Shown one piece after another: positions 1-6,863 of a stretch of DNA of 21,041 bases. The stretch is taken from contig JAJYZM010000003.1 in assembly GCA_021799935.1 (NCBI GenBank), positions 1 through 21,041 on the forward strand. Direction: 5' to 3'. The position numbers were made by a program, and so were the translations under genes. The notes under the pieces are model-generated. The model did no database searches. It worked only from the letters and a program-made list of their open reading frames with translations, and was not told where the DNA came from. Each line of letters opens with the position of its first letter. The first letter of the stretch is position 1. This stretch comes from a bacterium (GTDB lineage: Bacteria; SZUA-79; Acidulodesulfobacterales; Acidulodesulfobacteraceae).

Positions 1-1
1 C

Positions 2-250
2 GGAAACCCAAGCGAAAAATTTAAGGAATCTAATAAAATAAATATCTTAAGAGTAAACATAGGCGACGATATCACCGACGAAACTATGTTCTCCGATAGT
101 TATAACATTGAAACCGGCAATAGGAGTGCTGCCGTAAAAACCGTAAATTGCGTAATAGGCAAAAAGAAATCATTTGCCGGTATTTATCTTGACGGTTATA
201 AATATACGCCGTTTTTCATAGAAAATATTTTATCTATTTTTAATTTTTAG
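2..250 (+). CDS. otsB: Trehalose-6-phosphate phosphatase, C-terminal end (partial)
   Basis: This open frame enters from the left edge and ends at TAG 248-250, giving the last 82 residues of a protein. The sequence GDDITDETMF near residues 22-31 is the HAD-superfamily motif IV in the form typical of trehalose-6-phosphate phosphatases (GDDxTDExMF), where the acidic residues hold Mg2+. It is followed by a glycine-rich strand and a short C-terminal tail, as in OtsB. The enzyme removes phosphate from trehalose-6-phosphate to give the osmoprotectant trehalose, in the cytoplasm. Because the N-terminus is outside the window I cannot tell whether this is a stand-alone phosphatase or the phosphatase half of a fused synthase-phosphatase. 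Its last four bases overlap the end of the convergent beta-barrel gene. Confidence 0.75.
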   Translation, partial: GNPSEKFKESNKINILRVNIGDDITDETMFSDSYNIETGNRSAAVKTVNCVIGKKKSFAGIYLDGYKYTPFFIENILSIFNF

Positions 251-1068
251 AACCTCAGCCTTAATCCCGCTTCCGGACCGTCGAACTCTAAACTGCCGTT
301 TACGCCGTTAGTATCGACATGGATTTTATCGTAAACGTAATCCGCAAAAACAGACAGCGGGCCGACGGCTTTATAATTTACTCCGGCATTGACATGATAA
401 TAGTATCCGTCCGAACCTACGGTAAAGCCCTGAAATTTTCCTATAAAAGAAAAATCGTTTAAGGGCGATATTTTTATTCTTCCGCCTATTAAAGGTATGG
501 GCAGGCTTACGTTTTTCGACTCCGATAACCCTAAGGAAGCAGAATCCAGTTCCGTTTTAGCCGTGATGACGTCCACGCCCACTCCGAGACCCACGGAAGC
601 GTATCTGTTGAACTCGAAATTATGGCCGTAAAACATTTTATAGCTGTAAAGGTCTAATTTTGAATTAACCTCGTATTTATATTTATATTCCTGACCGTTG
701 AAATAGATATTTTGCGACAGCGCCTTGGAGCCGCTGTATTCATAAGGAACATAAGTAAAAGAAATTCTGTTGTCGTATAAAATATAAAAAACTACTTTCA
801 GCATAGGTTCGGTTCTGGAAGTTTGAAGCCCTAAATCCGAAGGAGTTATGTTTGTAGGTCCGTTTCCTCCTTCGTTTCCCCCGACTGCAACATGTCCGGT
901 AAGGTTTTGAAAATATGCGCCGCCTTTAACTTCAAGCCCAAGCATACCGGAAGCATAAACTTTCAAAACTCCGGAAAAAATAAAATACCCCGTGCAAACA
1001 ATAACGAATAATATTATCGGCAATTTAAAAGGTCTTTTTCTTTTAAAATTTTTTAAATTTTCGGTCAT
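247..1068 (-). CDS. Predicted outer-membrane beta-barrel protein
   Basis: The 273-residue protein begins with a basic stretch (KNFKRKRPFK) followed by a hydrophobic segment at about residues 15-38 ending in VYASG, which reads as a signal peptide. The rest is rich in alternating hydrophobic/polar strands with many Tyr and Gly residues and ends in LRLRF. A terminal Phe after alternating residues is the usual C-terminal signal for BAM-dependent barrel assembly. No enzyme motif is visible, so it is most likely a small porin-like or OmpW/OmpA-barrel-like protein of unknown substrate. The start is supported by GAGGA about 8 bases upstream. It follows the YqeY-like gene by 28 bases on the same strand, so the two may be co-transcribed. 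Confidence 0.6.
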   Translation of the reverse strand: MTENLKNFKRKRPFKLPIILFVIVCTGYFIFSGVLKVYASGMLGLEVKGGAYFQNLTGHVAVGGNEGGNGPTNITPSDLGLQTSRTEPMLKVVFYILYDNRISFTYVPYEYSGSKALSQNIYFNGQEYKYKYEVNSKLDLYSYKMFYGHNFEFNRYASVGLGVGVDVITAKTELDSASLGLSESKNVSLPIPLIGGRIKISPLNDFSFIGKFQGFTVGSDGYYYHVNAGVNYKAVGPLSVFADYVYDKIHVDTNGVNGSLEFDGPEAGLRLRF

Positions 1069-1096
1069 TTTAATTTTCCTCGTCTTATATAGTCTG

Positions 1097-1525
1097 CTAT
1101 AAGCCCTTGATAATTTCCGACGCGGTTTTATTGTCGTATAGACCGCTATAGTTAGTTTTTAGTTCTCTCATTATAACGCCGATTTCCTTGCTGTTTTTTT
1201 CTTTAGAAATCTTTTCGATATGCGATTTTGTTTCTTCATGCGACCATGTTTTCGGAATATAAGATAAGATTATTTCTTTTTCTTTTAAAAGCTCCGAAGT
1301 ATCTTTGCCGTTAGCCGCTAATATTTCGATAGACTGTTCGGTTTTTTTGACCCACGATTTTATTATTTTAAGGATATCGTCGCCGCTTACGGTATCGCCG
1401 TGATTCTTTTCTTTTGTCAGTTTTAACGCATCGCTTAGAATCATAGTTAAAATATTCTTCTTCGTGCCGTCGTTATTTTTTCTGGCTGTTAAAAAGTCGG
1501 ATTTTATTTGTTCGTGCAAAGCCAT
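1097..1525 (-). CDS. yqeY: GatB/YqeY domain-containing protein
   Basis: This 142-residue cytoplasmic protein has the length and composition of the YqeY family. An all-helical N-terminal half (MALHEQIKSDFLTARKNND) leads to a C-terminal domain like the tail of the GatB amidotransferase subunit, ending in NKTASEIIKGL, close to the family pattern in which this tail contacts tRNA. The family is widespread; a role in tRNA-dependent amidation or tRNA binding is suspected from the GatB likeness, but the exact reaction is not established. A strong AAGGAG lies about 8 bases before the ATG. It sits between the cytochrome gene (178 bases upstream, same strand) and the beta-barrel gene (28 bases downstream). 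Confidence 0.85.
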   Translation of the reverse strand: MALHEQIKSDFLTARKNNDGTKKNILTMILSDALKLTKEKNHGDTVSGDDILKIIKSWVKKTEQSIEILAANGKDTSELLKEKEIILSYIPKTWSHEETKSHIEKISKEKNSKEIGVIMRELKTNYSGLYDNKTASEIIKGL

Positions 1526-1568
1526 GTTTTGTTCTCCTTAAAAGATATAATCAAGCTATAAGCCGAAC

Positions 1569-1585
1569 GCGGGTTCTGCGCCCGC
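1569..1585. repeat. Small GC-rich stem-loop
   Basis: A five-base stem (GCGGG/CCCGC) closes a seven-base loop within a locally GC-rich stretch (about 1561-1615) between the cytochrome and YqeY-like genes. Flanking CCGA/TCGG bases could extend the fold. It contrasts with the AT-rich spacers elsewhere. It could act in mRNA processing or stability between the two genes; no function can be assigned. Confidence 0.3.
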
Positions 1586-1639
1586 CGGTCGGTCTGCCCG
1601 CTGAATACTCGATGGGCATCGTCGGACGCATGAAATATG

Positions 1640-1668
1640 CGGACAGAAACTGCGTGAGTTTCTGTCCG
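1640..1668 (-). terminator. Perfect 12-bp inverted repeat after the cytochrome gene (possible terminator or mRNA-end hairpin)
   Basis: CGGACAGAAACT (1640-1651) and AGTTTCTGTCCG (1657-1668) are perfect reverse complements around a five-base loop, 35 bases beyond the cytochrome stop codon. On the - strand the stem is preceded by TTTATTTTT but followed by CATATTTC, not a clean T-run. It is therefore a weak intrinsic terminator for the cytochrome mRNA, or an exonuclease-blocking hairpin. On the + strand the stem is followed by an A-rich run. Confidence 0.4.
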
Positions 1669-1703
1669 AAAAATAAATCGGAGGGCTGTTTACGATCGGT
1701 CTC

Positions 1704-4166
1704 TTACTGCGCGGCAGCCGATGCCGGCGCGGCGGGAGGAGCACTAACCTTGCCGATGCTGCCGTTAAACCCTTCCACCTCGAAGTAATAAGTAGTCCCG
1801 CTCGTAAGACCGGAAACGGTGTAACTGATATTGCCCGCGCTATAGTCCGCTCCTCCCGTTACGCCCGCCGCAACTATGCTAAACGGCCCGGAAGAAGAGG
1901 TGCTATCCAGAACTATAAAACTGGTCGGTATATCGTTACTCGAATCGGACGCCGGCGTCCAACTTAACGTAACCTCCCCAGCCCCGGGTCCGGAGGTTGC
2001 CGTCAAGCCGGAGGGTTTCGCGGTGCCGGAACCGCCGTCGTAAAGCTGACCGTATGGCGGATTATTATAAAGGGTATTGGTAATAACGGTTCCGACGTTT
2101 CCGCCGCTTCCGCATGTCTGCCCGGTAGAACACGAATCATTGCATATGCCGCCGCTGAAATAACCCATAGCGCCGCATGAATGTGTGGAAACGTCAATGG
2201 TTTTAACAGTTATTGCGTTGACGATGCCGTAGCCGCTGCTGTTACTCTTGCTGTTATCGACTATTATATGCCCGCTCGTGGTAATGCCGTTATAGCCTTT
2301 TACGTAATGGCAGAGAAAACAAAGTTCCTGTAACATCGGCACGGATTCGTAACCATTTGTGCCGCTGGGGGAAACGGCTTCGACGGGAGCGCTTAAAAGC
2401 AAAAGCGGTTTCGTAAAATAAGCGCTGTCACTAGTGTTGCTGCCGCCGAGGTCGGTTTCAAGGATACTCGCGATAGAGGTGTTGTTAGGAGGAGGGGTGG
2501 TGTTGAGAACAAATGCCAAAACTCCGCTGGGACCGTCGCTTATCATATTCAAATTGCCGCAGCCGAAAGCATAATTAATATAACTCCCAGAATTCTTAGG
2601 AAAAATGGTGCCTATGTCCGAAAGGTCGGGCCCTACGGCACCGGCGGGCCATATCTGAAACCCCGTGGCGGACTCGCCGTTTATAGTATGGCAGCCGAGG
2701 CATCCGCCGGTCTGCATTATCGTAACGGCGTTGGTTGTATCCACGCATACATTGCCATTCGCGGTTCCGGTATTATTCGAGTCGTTAGATGAATAACTCG
2801 TATAGGACGAAGGGCAGGATGTTACCTCCTGCCCGTTTAAAACGTAGTTTCCCGAACCTACGCTTAATGTTTCCAAATATCCGTCTATAGTCGAGATGTC
2901 GCTTGCGGACAAGGGGGCCACATCGTTATAATAGTATGGACTGCCGGTAGTGTAAGCGTCGCTAAGGGGATTGAGCAAATTTCCTATACCGGCGGTGGGA
3001 AAAGAAGCCATAACATCCACCGCAATCCCGATTCCCAAAAAGTTAAGGTAATTTGCCACGTACGAAAGGTCCGGGGCGGCATAGTAAGGGTTGTAGGCAT
3101 AGGAAGAAAAAGAAGAGCCGGTGTAAGGACCCTCGTTGAATGGAGCTCCCGGTCCGTATGTAACTCCCCCCGCAGTAAGCGTATGGCACTGCAAACATCC
3201 GGCTTTATACATGTCGATAAGACCCGGGGGGGCCGTAGGAGGAGGAAGCATGAGGACGTTGGGAATCGAACTTCCTATCGGCGGCTGTTCTACCGTAACC
3301 GGCGCAAACGTCGATGGAAACGTAAACGTAAAATCGGGACTTGACGGCAGTAAACTATACAAATTATTCTGCATAGTAGTTAGTGCCCCGCTGTCGGTCC
3401 CATTAGTCATATTGCTGTAATAGGTTGTTAATGTGGCCGCTATGTTCCCTAATATTCCCGTAACGGTAGTCGGCGCCGTTGTAGCCGTGGCGGTGGTAAC
3501 GTCGGATTCAAGGTTTGTGCAGGCGGTTCCCGTTAATGTGGGATTAGTAGGGTTTGCCGTATAAGCCGCATCGATGCAGGCCGCAAGGTCGTCGGCCATT
3601 GTCACGAGATACGGTTCGATAGCCGATAAAGAACCGGCGCTGGAGATAGAGGCGGGCGTCGCCGAGGTTGGATCGGCCATCAGCCCTTCGATATAAGACG
3701 CCGTTGCGCCGAGATTATTTTCTTGCCCGTAGTTGAACGCTTCCTGCGTAACGAACGTGGAATATTCGTTTATCGTGATGCCTCCCGAAGGGATATTGGA
3801 CGGAACGATAGCCTGAAGCTCTATGGAACCCTCCGTAGCCTGCAAATAATAAGTGGTATCGGCCGACGACGGGTTATAGACGATAGTAAAACCGCCGCTG
3901 CTGCTGGTCGAAACAGGCGTGCTAATAGGGGTGCAGCTCGACGCCGTCTGGGCGGTGCAGCCGTAAAGCTGGACGGTAGCGCCGGCGATAGCCGTAAGAC
4001 CGCCCTTTACTTGTCCCGTTATCGTGCCGGCCGGCGAAGACGAAGAACCTGACGCCGTTCCGCCTGACGAACTGCCGGCTCCGCCGCCGCATCCCGACAA
4101 TACGATACTTCCCGAAAAAATAAAAATACTTAAAATAAGAATTAAAAGGCCGTTTTTAGTTTTCAT
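1704..4166 (-). CDS. Triheme cytochrome c lipoprotein with fibronectin type III domain
   Basis: The 820-residue protein has a lipoprotein signal peptide (hydrophobic residues 7-23, lipobox LSGC with Cys26), then a Gly/Ser-rich linker. Next comes a beta-rich region at about 47-125 resembling carboxypeptidase-regulatory-like domains (GQVKGGLTAIAGATVQLYGC). Three c-type haem sites follow: CLQCH 324-328, CLGCH 489-493 and CFLCH 616-620. APDLS and GPDLSDIG after the first two are typical of class I-like cytochrome domains. A fibronectin III domain fills about residues 715-815 (GEVTLSWTP, TTYYFEVEGFNG). This reads as a lipid-anchored periplasmic or cell-surface electron carrier; the long Ser/Thr/Gly-rich linkers suggest surface exposure. 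A partner is not visible here. GAAGG precedes the ATG, and a TTGACA/TAAATA promoter lies upstream. An extracellular electron-transfer role is inferred. Confidence 0.7.
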   Translation of the reverse strand: MKTKNGLLILILSIFIFSGSIVLSGCGGGAGSSSGGTASGSSSSPAGTITGQVKGGLTAIAGATVQLYGCTAQTASSCTPISTPVSTSSSGGFTIVYNPSSADTTYYLQATEGSIELQAIVPSNIPSGGITINEYSTFVTQEAFNYGQENNLGATASYIEGLMADPTSATPASISSAGSLSAIEPYLVTMADDLAACIDAAYTANPTNPTLTGTACTNLESDVTTATATTAPTTVTGILGNIAATLTTYYSNMTNGTDSGALTTMQNNLYSLLPSSPDFTFTFPSTFAPVTVEQPPIGSSIPNVLMLPPPTAPPGLIDMYKAGCLQCHTLTAGGVTYGPGAPFNEGPYTGSSFSSYAYNPYYAAPDLSYVANYLNFLGIGIAVDVMASFPTAGIGNLLNPLSDAYTTGSPYYYNDVAPLSASDISTIDGYLETLSVGSGNYVLNGQEVTSCPSSYTSYSSNDSNNTGTANGNVCVDTTNAVTIMQTGGCLGCHTINGESATGFQIWPAGAVGPDLSDIGTIFPKNSGSYINYAFGCGNLNMISDGPSGVLAFVLNTTPPPNNTSIASILETDLGGSNTSDSAYFTKPLLLLSAPVEAVSPSGTNGYESVPMLQELCFLCHYVKGYNGITTSGHIIVDNSKSNSSGYGIVNAITVKTIDVSTHSCGAMGYFSGGICNDSCSTGQTCGSGGNVGTVITNTLYNNPPYGQLYDGGSGTAKPSGLTATSGPGAGEVTLSWTPASDSSNDIPTSFIVLDSTSSSGPFSIVAAGVTGGADYSAGNISYTVSGLTSGTTYYFEVEGFNGSIGKVSAPPAAPASAAAQ

Positions 4167-4197
4167 TTTCCTTCACCTTCACCTTCAAGTTAAAATA

Positions 4198-4329
4198 CCG
4201 TCCTATTTATATTTAACCATATATTTTTGTTTTGTCAAGTATAAACAGTAAAAAGCACCCTTAATCCTGCAATAGAAATTTTTAATCCTTACTATATCTC
4301 CTCTAAGTTTGCCGTCCTATTTATATTTA
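4198..4329. repeat. 18-bp direct repeat upstream of the cytochrome gene
   Basis: CCGTCCTATTTATATTTA occurs at 4198-4215 and again, exact, at 4312-4329. The first copy covers the -10 region and likely start site of the cytochrome promoter; the second lies 114 bases upstream of it, without a good -35. The duplicate could be a second regulator-binding site or a decayed promoter copy. Confidence 0.5.
4210..4238 (-). promoter_or_regulatory. Sigma70-type promoter for the cytochrome gene
   Basis: Read on the - strand, a consensus -35 box TTGACA (4233-4238) is followed after exactly 17 bases by TAAATA (4210-4215), five of six consensus bases. The predicted start falls near 4200, about 35 bases before the ATG at 4166, leaving room for the GAAGGTGAAGG ribosome-binding region. 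Confidence 0.6.
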
Positions 4330-4608
4330 TAAAAACTAACAAAAAAGCATTTTCCATCAAAAATCCCCCCATTACCATTAAATAGATTATATTTTTATCC
4401 GAATATAGTTTTCGACAGAACTTTTAAAATTCATTAGCAATATACTTTAAAAAAAAAATAAATTTTTAATATTAAGAATGTTAATCAAACGGCATAATTT
4501 TTGAGCAAAATTAAGGATGTTCGGTTTCCGAAGAAAAAATAAAATGCGGGCGCAAAATTAGGCACAGTCCTAAAATTTGATTTTTTATGCGCCCCGAAAG
4601 GCTTGAAA
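4252..4608. other. AT-rich intergenic region with no gene
   Basis: These bases between the cytochrome promoter and the left att repeat carry no plausible coding frame on either strand. They hold the upstream copy of the 18-bp repeat (4312-4329), an A/T-rich tract around 4440-4475, and the stem-loop at 4547-4595 described separately. Confidence 0.6.
4547..4595 (-). terminator. Displaced terminator-like stem-loop beside the tRNA fragment
   Basis: GGGCGCA (4548-4554) pairs with TGCGCCC (4588-4594). Nested inside is a second hairpin, TTAGG/CCTAA, around CACAGT. Read on the - strand the structure is followed by CATTTTATTTTTTC, a T-rich tail. It lies just downstream of the duplicated tRNA-Pro 3' end in the tRNA's own direction. 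I infer that it was the terminator of the tRNA-Pro transcript before the island inserted between them. Confidence 0.45.
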
Positions 4609-4661
4609 AATGGTCGGGACGACTGGATTTGAACCAGCGACCCCTTGCTCCCGAAGCAAGT
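4609..4661. repeat. Left attachment site: 53-bp duplicate of the tRNA-Pro 3' end
   Basis: These 53 bases are identical to 18963-19015. They comprise two flanking bases, the encoded CCA and the tRNA-Pro sequence back through the anticodon arm; identity stops at 4661, where the intact gene continues into its D-arm. A partial tRNA copy next to an integrase gene, with the full gene at the other end, is the standard footprint of tRNA-site integration. Confidence 0.92.
4611..4661 (-). pseudogene. tRNA-Pro(CGG) 3' fragment
   Basis: This is the tRNA portion of the left repeat: CCA end, acceptor 3' strand, T-arm, variable loop and anticodon stem-loop. The D-arm and the 5' acceptor strand are absent, so it cannot fold into a tRNA. 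It marks the original chromosomal 3' end that was displaced by the island. Confidence 0.85.
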
Positions 4662-4740
4662 ATTCTTATTCCTTAAAATTCGCTATTTTTAAGATTTATA
4701 TATCATATAACGGTTAAATAGCGTTTATAAATTATTATAT

Positions 4741-4770
4741 AATTTTATTGAATTTTATCAAATTTTATAA
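4741..4770. repeat. Three 10-bp near-tandem AT repeats before the integrase gene
   Basis: AATTTTATTG, AATTTTATCA and AATTTTATAA follow one another without gaps, repeating AATTTTAT once per helical turn. They lie between the left att repeat and the integrase-proximal CTGACA motif. Phased A/T tracts bend DNA; they may serve recombination (IHF-like bending) or integrase-promoter control. Confidence 0.4.
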
Positions 4771-4778
4771 TAAAATGG

Positions 4779-4796
4779 CTGACAAAATAGCTGACA
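4779..4796 (+). promoter_or_regulatory. Left subterminal motif, likely integrase arm-binding site
   Basis: CTGACAAAATAGCTGACA contains two CTGACA half-sites 12 bases apart. The same 18 bases with one difference occur in the same orientation at the right end of the island (18903-18920). Tyrosine integrases bind short direct repeats (arm sites) inside both ends of their element. The motif also lies just upstream of the integrase start, so integrase could repress itself. Confidence 0.55.
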
Positions 4797-4812
4797 ATAT
4801 TTTGGGGGCTCT

Positions 4813-5844
4813 ATGCTTTACAAACGAGGAGAAATTTGGTGGACACAATTCAGAATTTCCGGAAAAAGATATTATTTTTCCACTAAAACTTCCGATAAAA
4901 TACTGGCCAAAAAAATAGAACAAACGATAAAATCAGATTTCATACGCGAAATTTACGACATACCGGGAAAGAAAAATAAAGCCATTTTCCTTGATTTCTG
5001 GAAAAAATATATCGCGTCCGATTCGTCCAGCAAAAGCAACATAGATAATAAAAAGTACCTCTCCGCACATTTCCTGCCGGTATTTAAAAACGAGGATGCA
5101 AAAAGCATATCAGTAAACGATATAGAAAACTACAGGCTAAAGCGCAAGCTTGAAATCCTATCTATGTCTAAGAACGCCGGCAAAAAAGAATCAGAAATAT
5201 CTTTCAGGACGGTAAACCGCGAAATAACCATACTGCACCATTTCTTCGAGTACTGTATAAAAAATGAAATTATAGATAAAAATCCGGTATCTGGATTTAA
5301 GAAGTTAAACGAACTATCCAGACTTAAAACCTTATCCGACAAAGATATAGAGAAGCTTATCGCCGGCGCCACGAATAAACTTACTAGAGATTTAATTACG
5401 TTCTTAATTTATACCGGCTGCCGAAAAGGCGAGGCTTTAAATCTCAAATGGGACGACGTGGATTTGCAGAACGACGTAATAGCAATTAAGGGGACGAAAA
5501 CGAAATACGACAAGTATATACCTATAAGCAAGCCCTTAAAAGAGCTTTTGAGCCGAATTGAAAAAGTCCAAGACGTTTTATACGTGTTTAATAGAAACGG
5601 GGCAAAATTGACCGATTTTAGGCGTTCTTTCCATACGGCCTGCCGGAACGCCGGGCTTAAGGATATGCATATACACGACTTAAGGCACGCCTTCGCAAGT
5701 AAAATGGTAATGGGCGGGACATCGCTATACATTACCGGAGAACTATTAGGGCATAGGACGACGCAGATGACGAAAAGGTATAGCCATTTGGTGCCGGATA
5801 CGCTAAAGAAAGCGGTGGACGAGGTGTTTAAAGCGGGTTTATAG
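4813..5844 (+). CDS. int: Tyrosine recombinase/integrase of the island
   Basis: The 343-residue protein has an N-terminal AP2-like DNA-binding segment (about 1-50, RGEIWWTQFRISGKRYYFST), a core-binding SAM-like domain (about 55-155) and a C-terminal catalytic domain. Visible catalytic residues are Arg204 (TGCRKGEAL), Lys229 (GTKTK), His288 and Arg291 (HDLRH), His314 (LGHRTTQMT) and nucleophile Tyr323 (KRYSHL), the full set for strand cleavage and exchange. It cuts and rejoins DNA at the tRNA-Pro attachment site. The gene starts 151 bases inside the left att copy and reads inwards. GGGGG precedes the ATG. It lies at the end far from the intact tRNA, the less common arrangement. The gene appears intact, so excision may still be possible, although no excisionase gene is evident. 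Confidence 0.93.
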   Translation: MLYKRGEIWWTQFRISGKRYYFSTKTSDKILAKKIEQTIKSDFIREIYDIPGKKNKAIFLDFWKKYIASDSSSKSNIDNKKYLSAHFLPVFKNEDAKSISVNDIENYRLKRKLEILSMSKNAGKKESEISFRTVNREITILHHFFEYCIKNEIIDKNPVSGFKKLNELSRLKTLSDKDIEKLIAGATNKLTRDLITFLIYTGCRKGEALNLKWDDVDLQNDVIAIKGTKTKYDKYIPISKPLKELLSRIEKVQDVLYVFNRNGAKLTDFRRSFHTACRNAGLKDMHIHDLRHAFASKMVMGGTSLYITGELLGHRTTQMTKRYSHLVPDTLKKAVDEVFKAGL

Positions 5845-5847
5845 AAT

Positions 5848-5871
5848 CTCCTGAGAAACCGGAAAACGGAG
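5848..5871. repeat. Intergenic stem-loop element, copy 1
   Basis: CTCC (5848-5851) can pair with GGAG (5868-5871) around a segment containing CCGGAAAACGG. A related element lies at 6772-6794 before the HNH gene, sharing CCGGAAAACGG with CCCC/GGGG arms, so one arm pair differs but stays complementary. Confidence 0.3.
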
Positions 5872-5938
5872 AATAAGGGTTTAAATAAAAATAAATATTT
5901 ATTTTACGGATGGTAATTCTAAAAGGGAAATAACCGGC

Positions 5939-6691
5939 ATGGATACTTCGCATATCAATAACCTGGTTTCGGGATTGACTCCAAATGCGGCTTTAATTAT
6001 CAGCGGTATAATAGCGGGAATCATAGCTATTATAGGCGCTGTTATAGGCGGTATAATAACCGGCCGCTTTATGATGCGCCAGAACCGTGATAACCATCAG
6101 CACGATTCGAATAAAATCAATGAGGAAGAAAATAGATTAGAAAAAGCAGTGCTGCAAGCACTAGAAACTGAAATAAAAGTGATTTGGGAAAGATATGGTG
6201 AGCATATTAAGCCTTGGGTCGGTGAATTACAGAGATTAAGCTCTGATAATAATGCCCGTTTTACTGATTTTAGAAATATAGAAGAAGATAAAAGATACTT
6301 TATTGAGTTATTGTCATCTAAAACCTCTATATCCCAAGATTATTTTACCATTTATAAAGGAACCAGTTCTTTTATAGGGAAAATTAAGAATGATAAACTC
6401 AGGGAAAAAATAGTTTCCACTTATACAAATACCAAAGGCATGGTTGATGAAATTTTATTATTTAGTTTATTTCAGGATAATATGAAAAATTCCATAAGGG
6501 AAATAAGAGAGTTTGGAGGTGATAACACCCGAAACGCAAAGTTTGAAAGCCAAGTTTTAGAACAATACAAAAAACATCTGGGAGAATTAGCTGATTATAC
6601 TTCTAAGGTTAAAGTTGAACAAGATAGATTAGAAACTCAAATTGGAGAATTATTAAAATTATTAGAAATTAAAAACCAAGATAATCATTAG
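5939..6691 (+). CDS. Hypothetical membrane-anchored coiled-coil protein
   Basis: I do not recognise this 250-residue protein as a family member. It has one Gly/Ile-rich transmembrane segment at about residues 18-41 (ISGIIAGIIAIIGAVIGGII) with a short N-terminal tail. A basic stretch (GRFMMRQNRDNHQHD) follows, placing the bulk inside the cell. The rest is charged and helical, with likely coiled coils at about 55-80 and 205-245. No enzyme motif is visible. The start has AAAGGG upstream. It is the first cargo gene after the integrase and is followed by defence genes, so a membrane-linked accessory or effector role is possible but unsupported. Base composition is somewhat more AT-rich than that of the HNH gene downstream. 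Confidence 0.55.
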   Translation: MDTSHINNLVSGLTPNAALIISGIIAGIIAIIGAVIGGIITGRFMMRQNRDNHQHDSNKINEEENRLEKAVLQALETEIKVIWERYGEHIKPWVGELQRLSSDNNARFTDFRNIEEDKRYFIELLSSKTSISQDYFTIYKGTSSFIGKIKNDKLREKIVSTYTNTKGMVDEILLFSLFQDNMKNSIREIREFGGDNTRNAKFESQVLEQYKKHLGELADYTSKVKVEQDRLETQIGELLKLLEIKNQDNH

Positions 6692-6863
6692 TTTTTGCCC
6701 TGTAAAATTAAACATTCATTCTGAATTTTTAGCGGAATCATTTAAGAAGCAGTATCCAGATTTATAAAATCCCCCAAAAAGCCGGAAAACGGGGAATTAG
6801 GTGCTGGAGATTATAAGGGGGTAATAGTTTTTAATCCGGCATAAAAGAAAGGTATTTCTAAAT
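6692..6863. other. Intergenic stretch with a short stranded open segment
   Basis: No gene with a start and ribosome-binding site is visible. One frame (6685-6767) stays open for 26 codons and ends EFLAESFKKQYPDL, which could be the C-terminal scar of a lost gene. The stretch also holds stem-loop copy 2. Confidence 0.25.
6772..6794. repeat. Intergenic stem-loop element, copy 2
   Basis: CCCC arms near 6772-6775 can pair with GGGG (6791-6794); the enclosed bases include CCGGAAAACGG (6782-6792), identical to copy 1 at 5859-5869. Both copies precede a cargo gene. Confidence 0.3.

Noticed and set aside
1640..1668. A strong rho-independent terminator
   Set aside because: The stem is perfect but no T-run follows it on the - strand; kept only as a weak terminator or mRNA-end hairpin.
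1556..1744. Short Pro/Arg-rich frame on the - strand between the cytochrome and YqeY-like genes
   Set aside because: Low-complexity composition produced by GC-rich hairpin DNA, no ribosome-binding site, and it overlaps the end of the cytochrome gene.
4611..4661. A second functional tRNA-Pro
   Set aside because: It lacks the D-arm and the 5' acceptor strand; the sequence after the anticodon arm is unrelated AT-rich island DNA.
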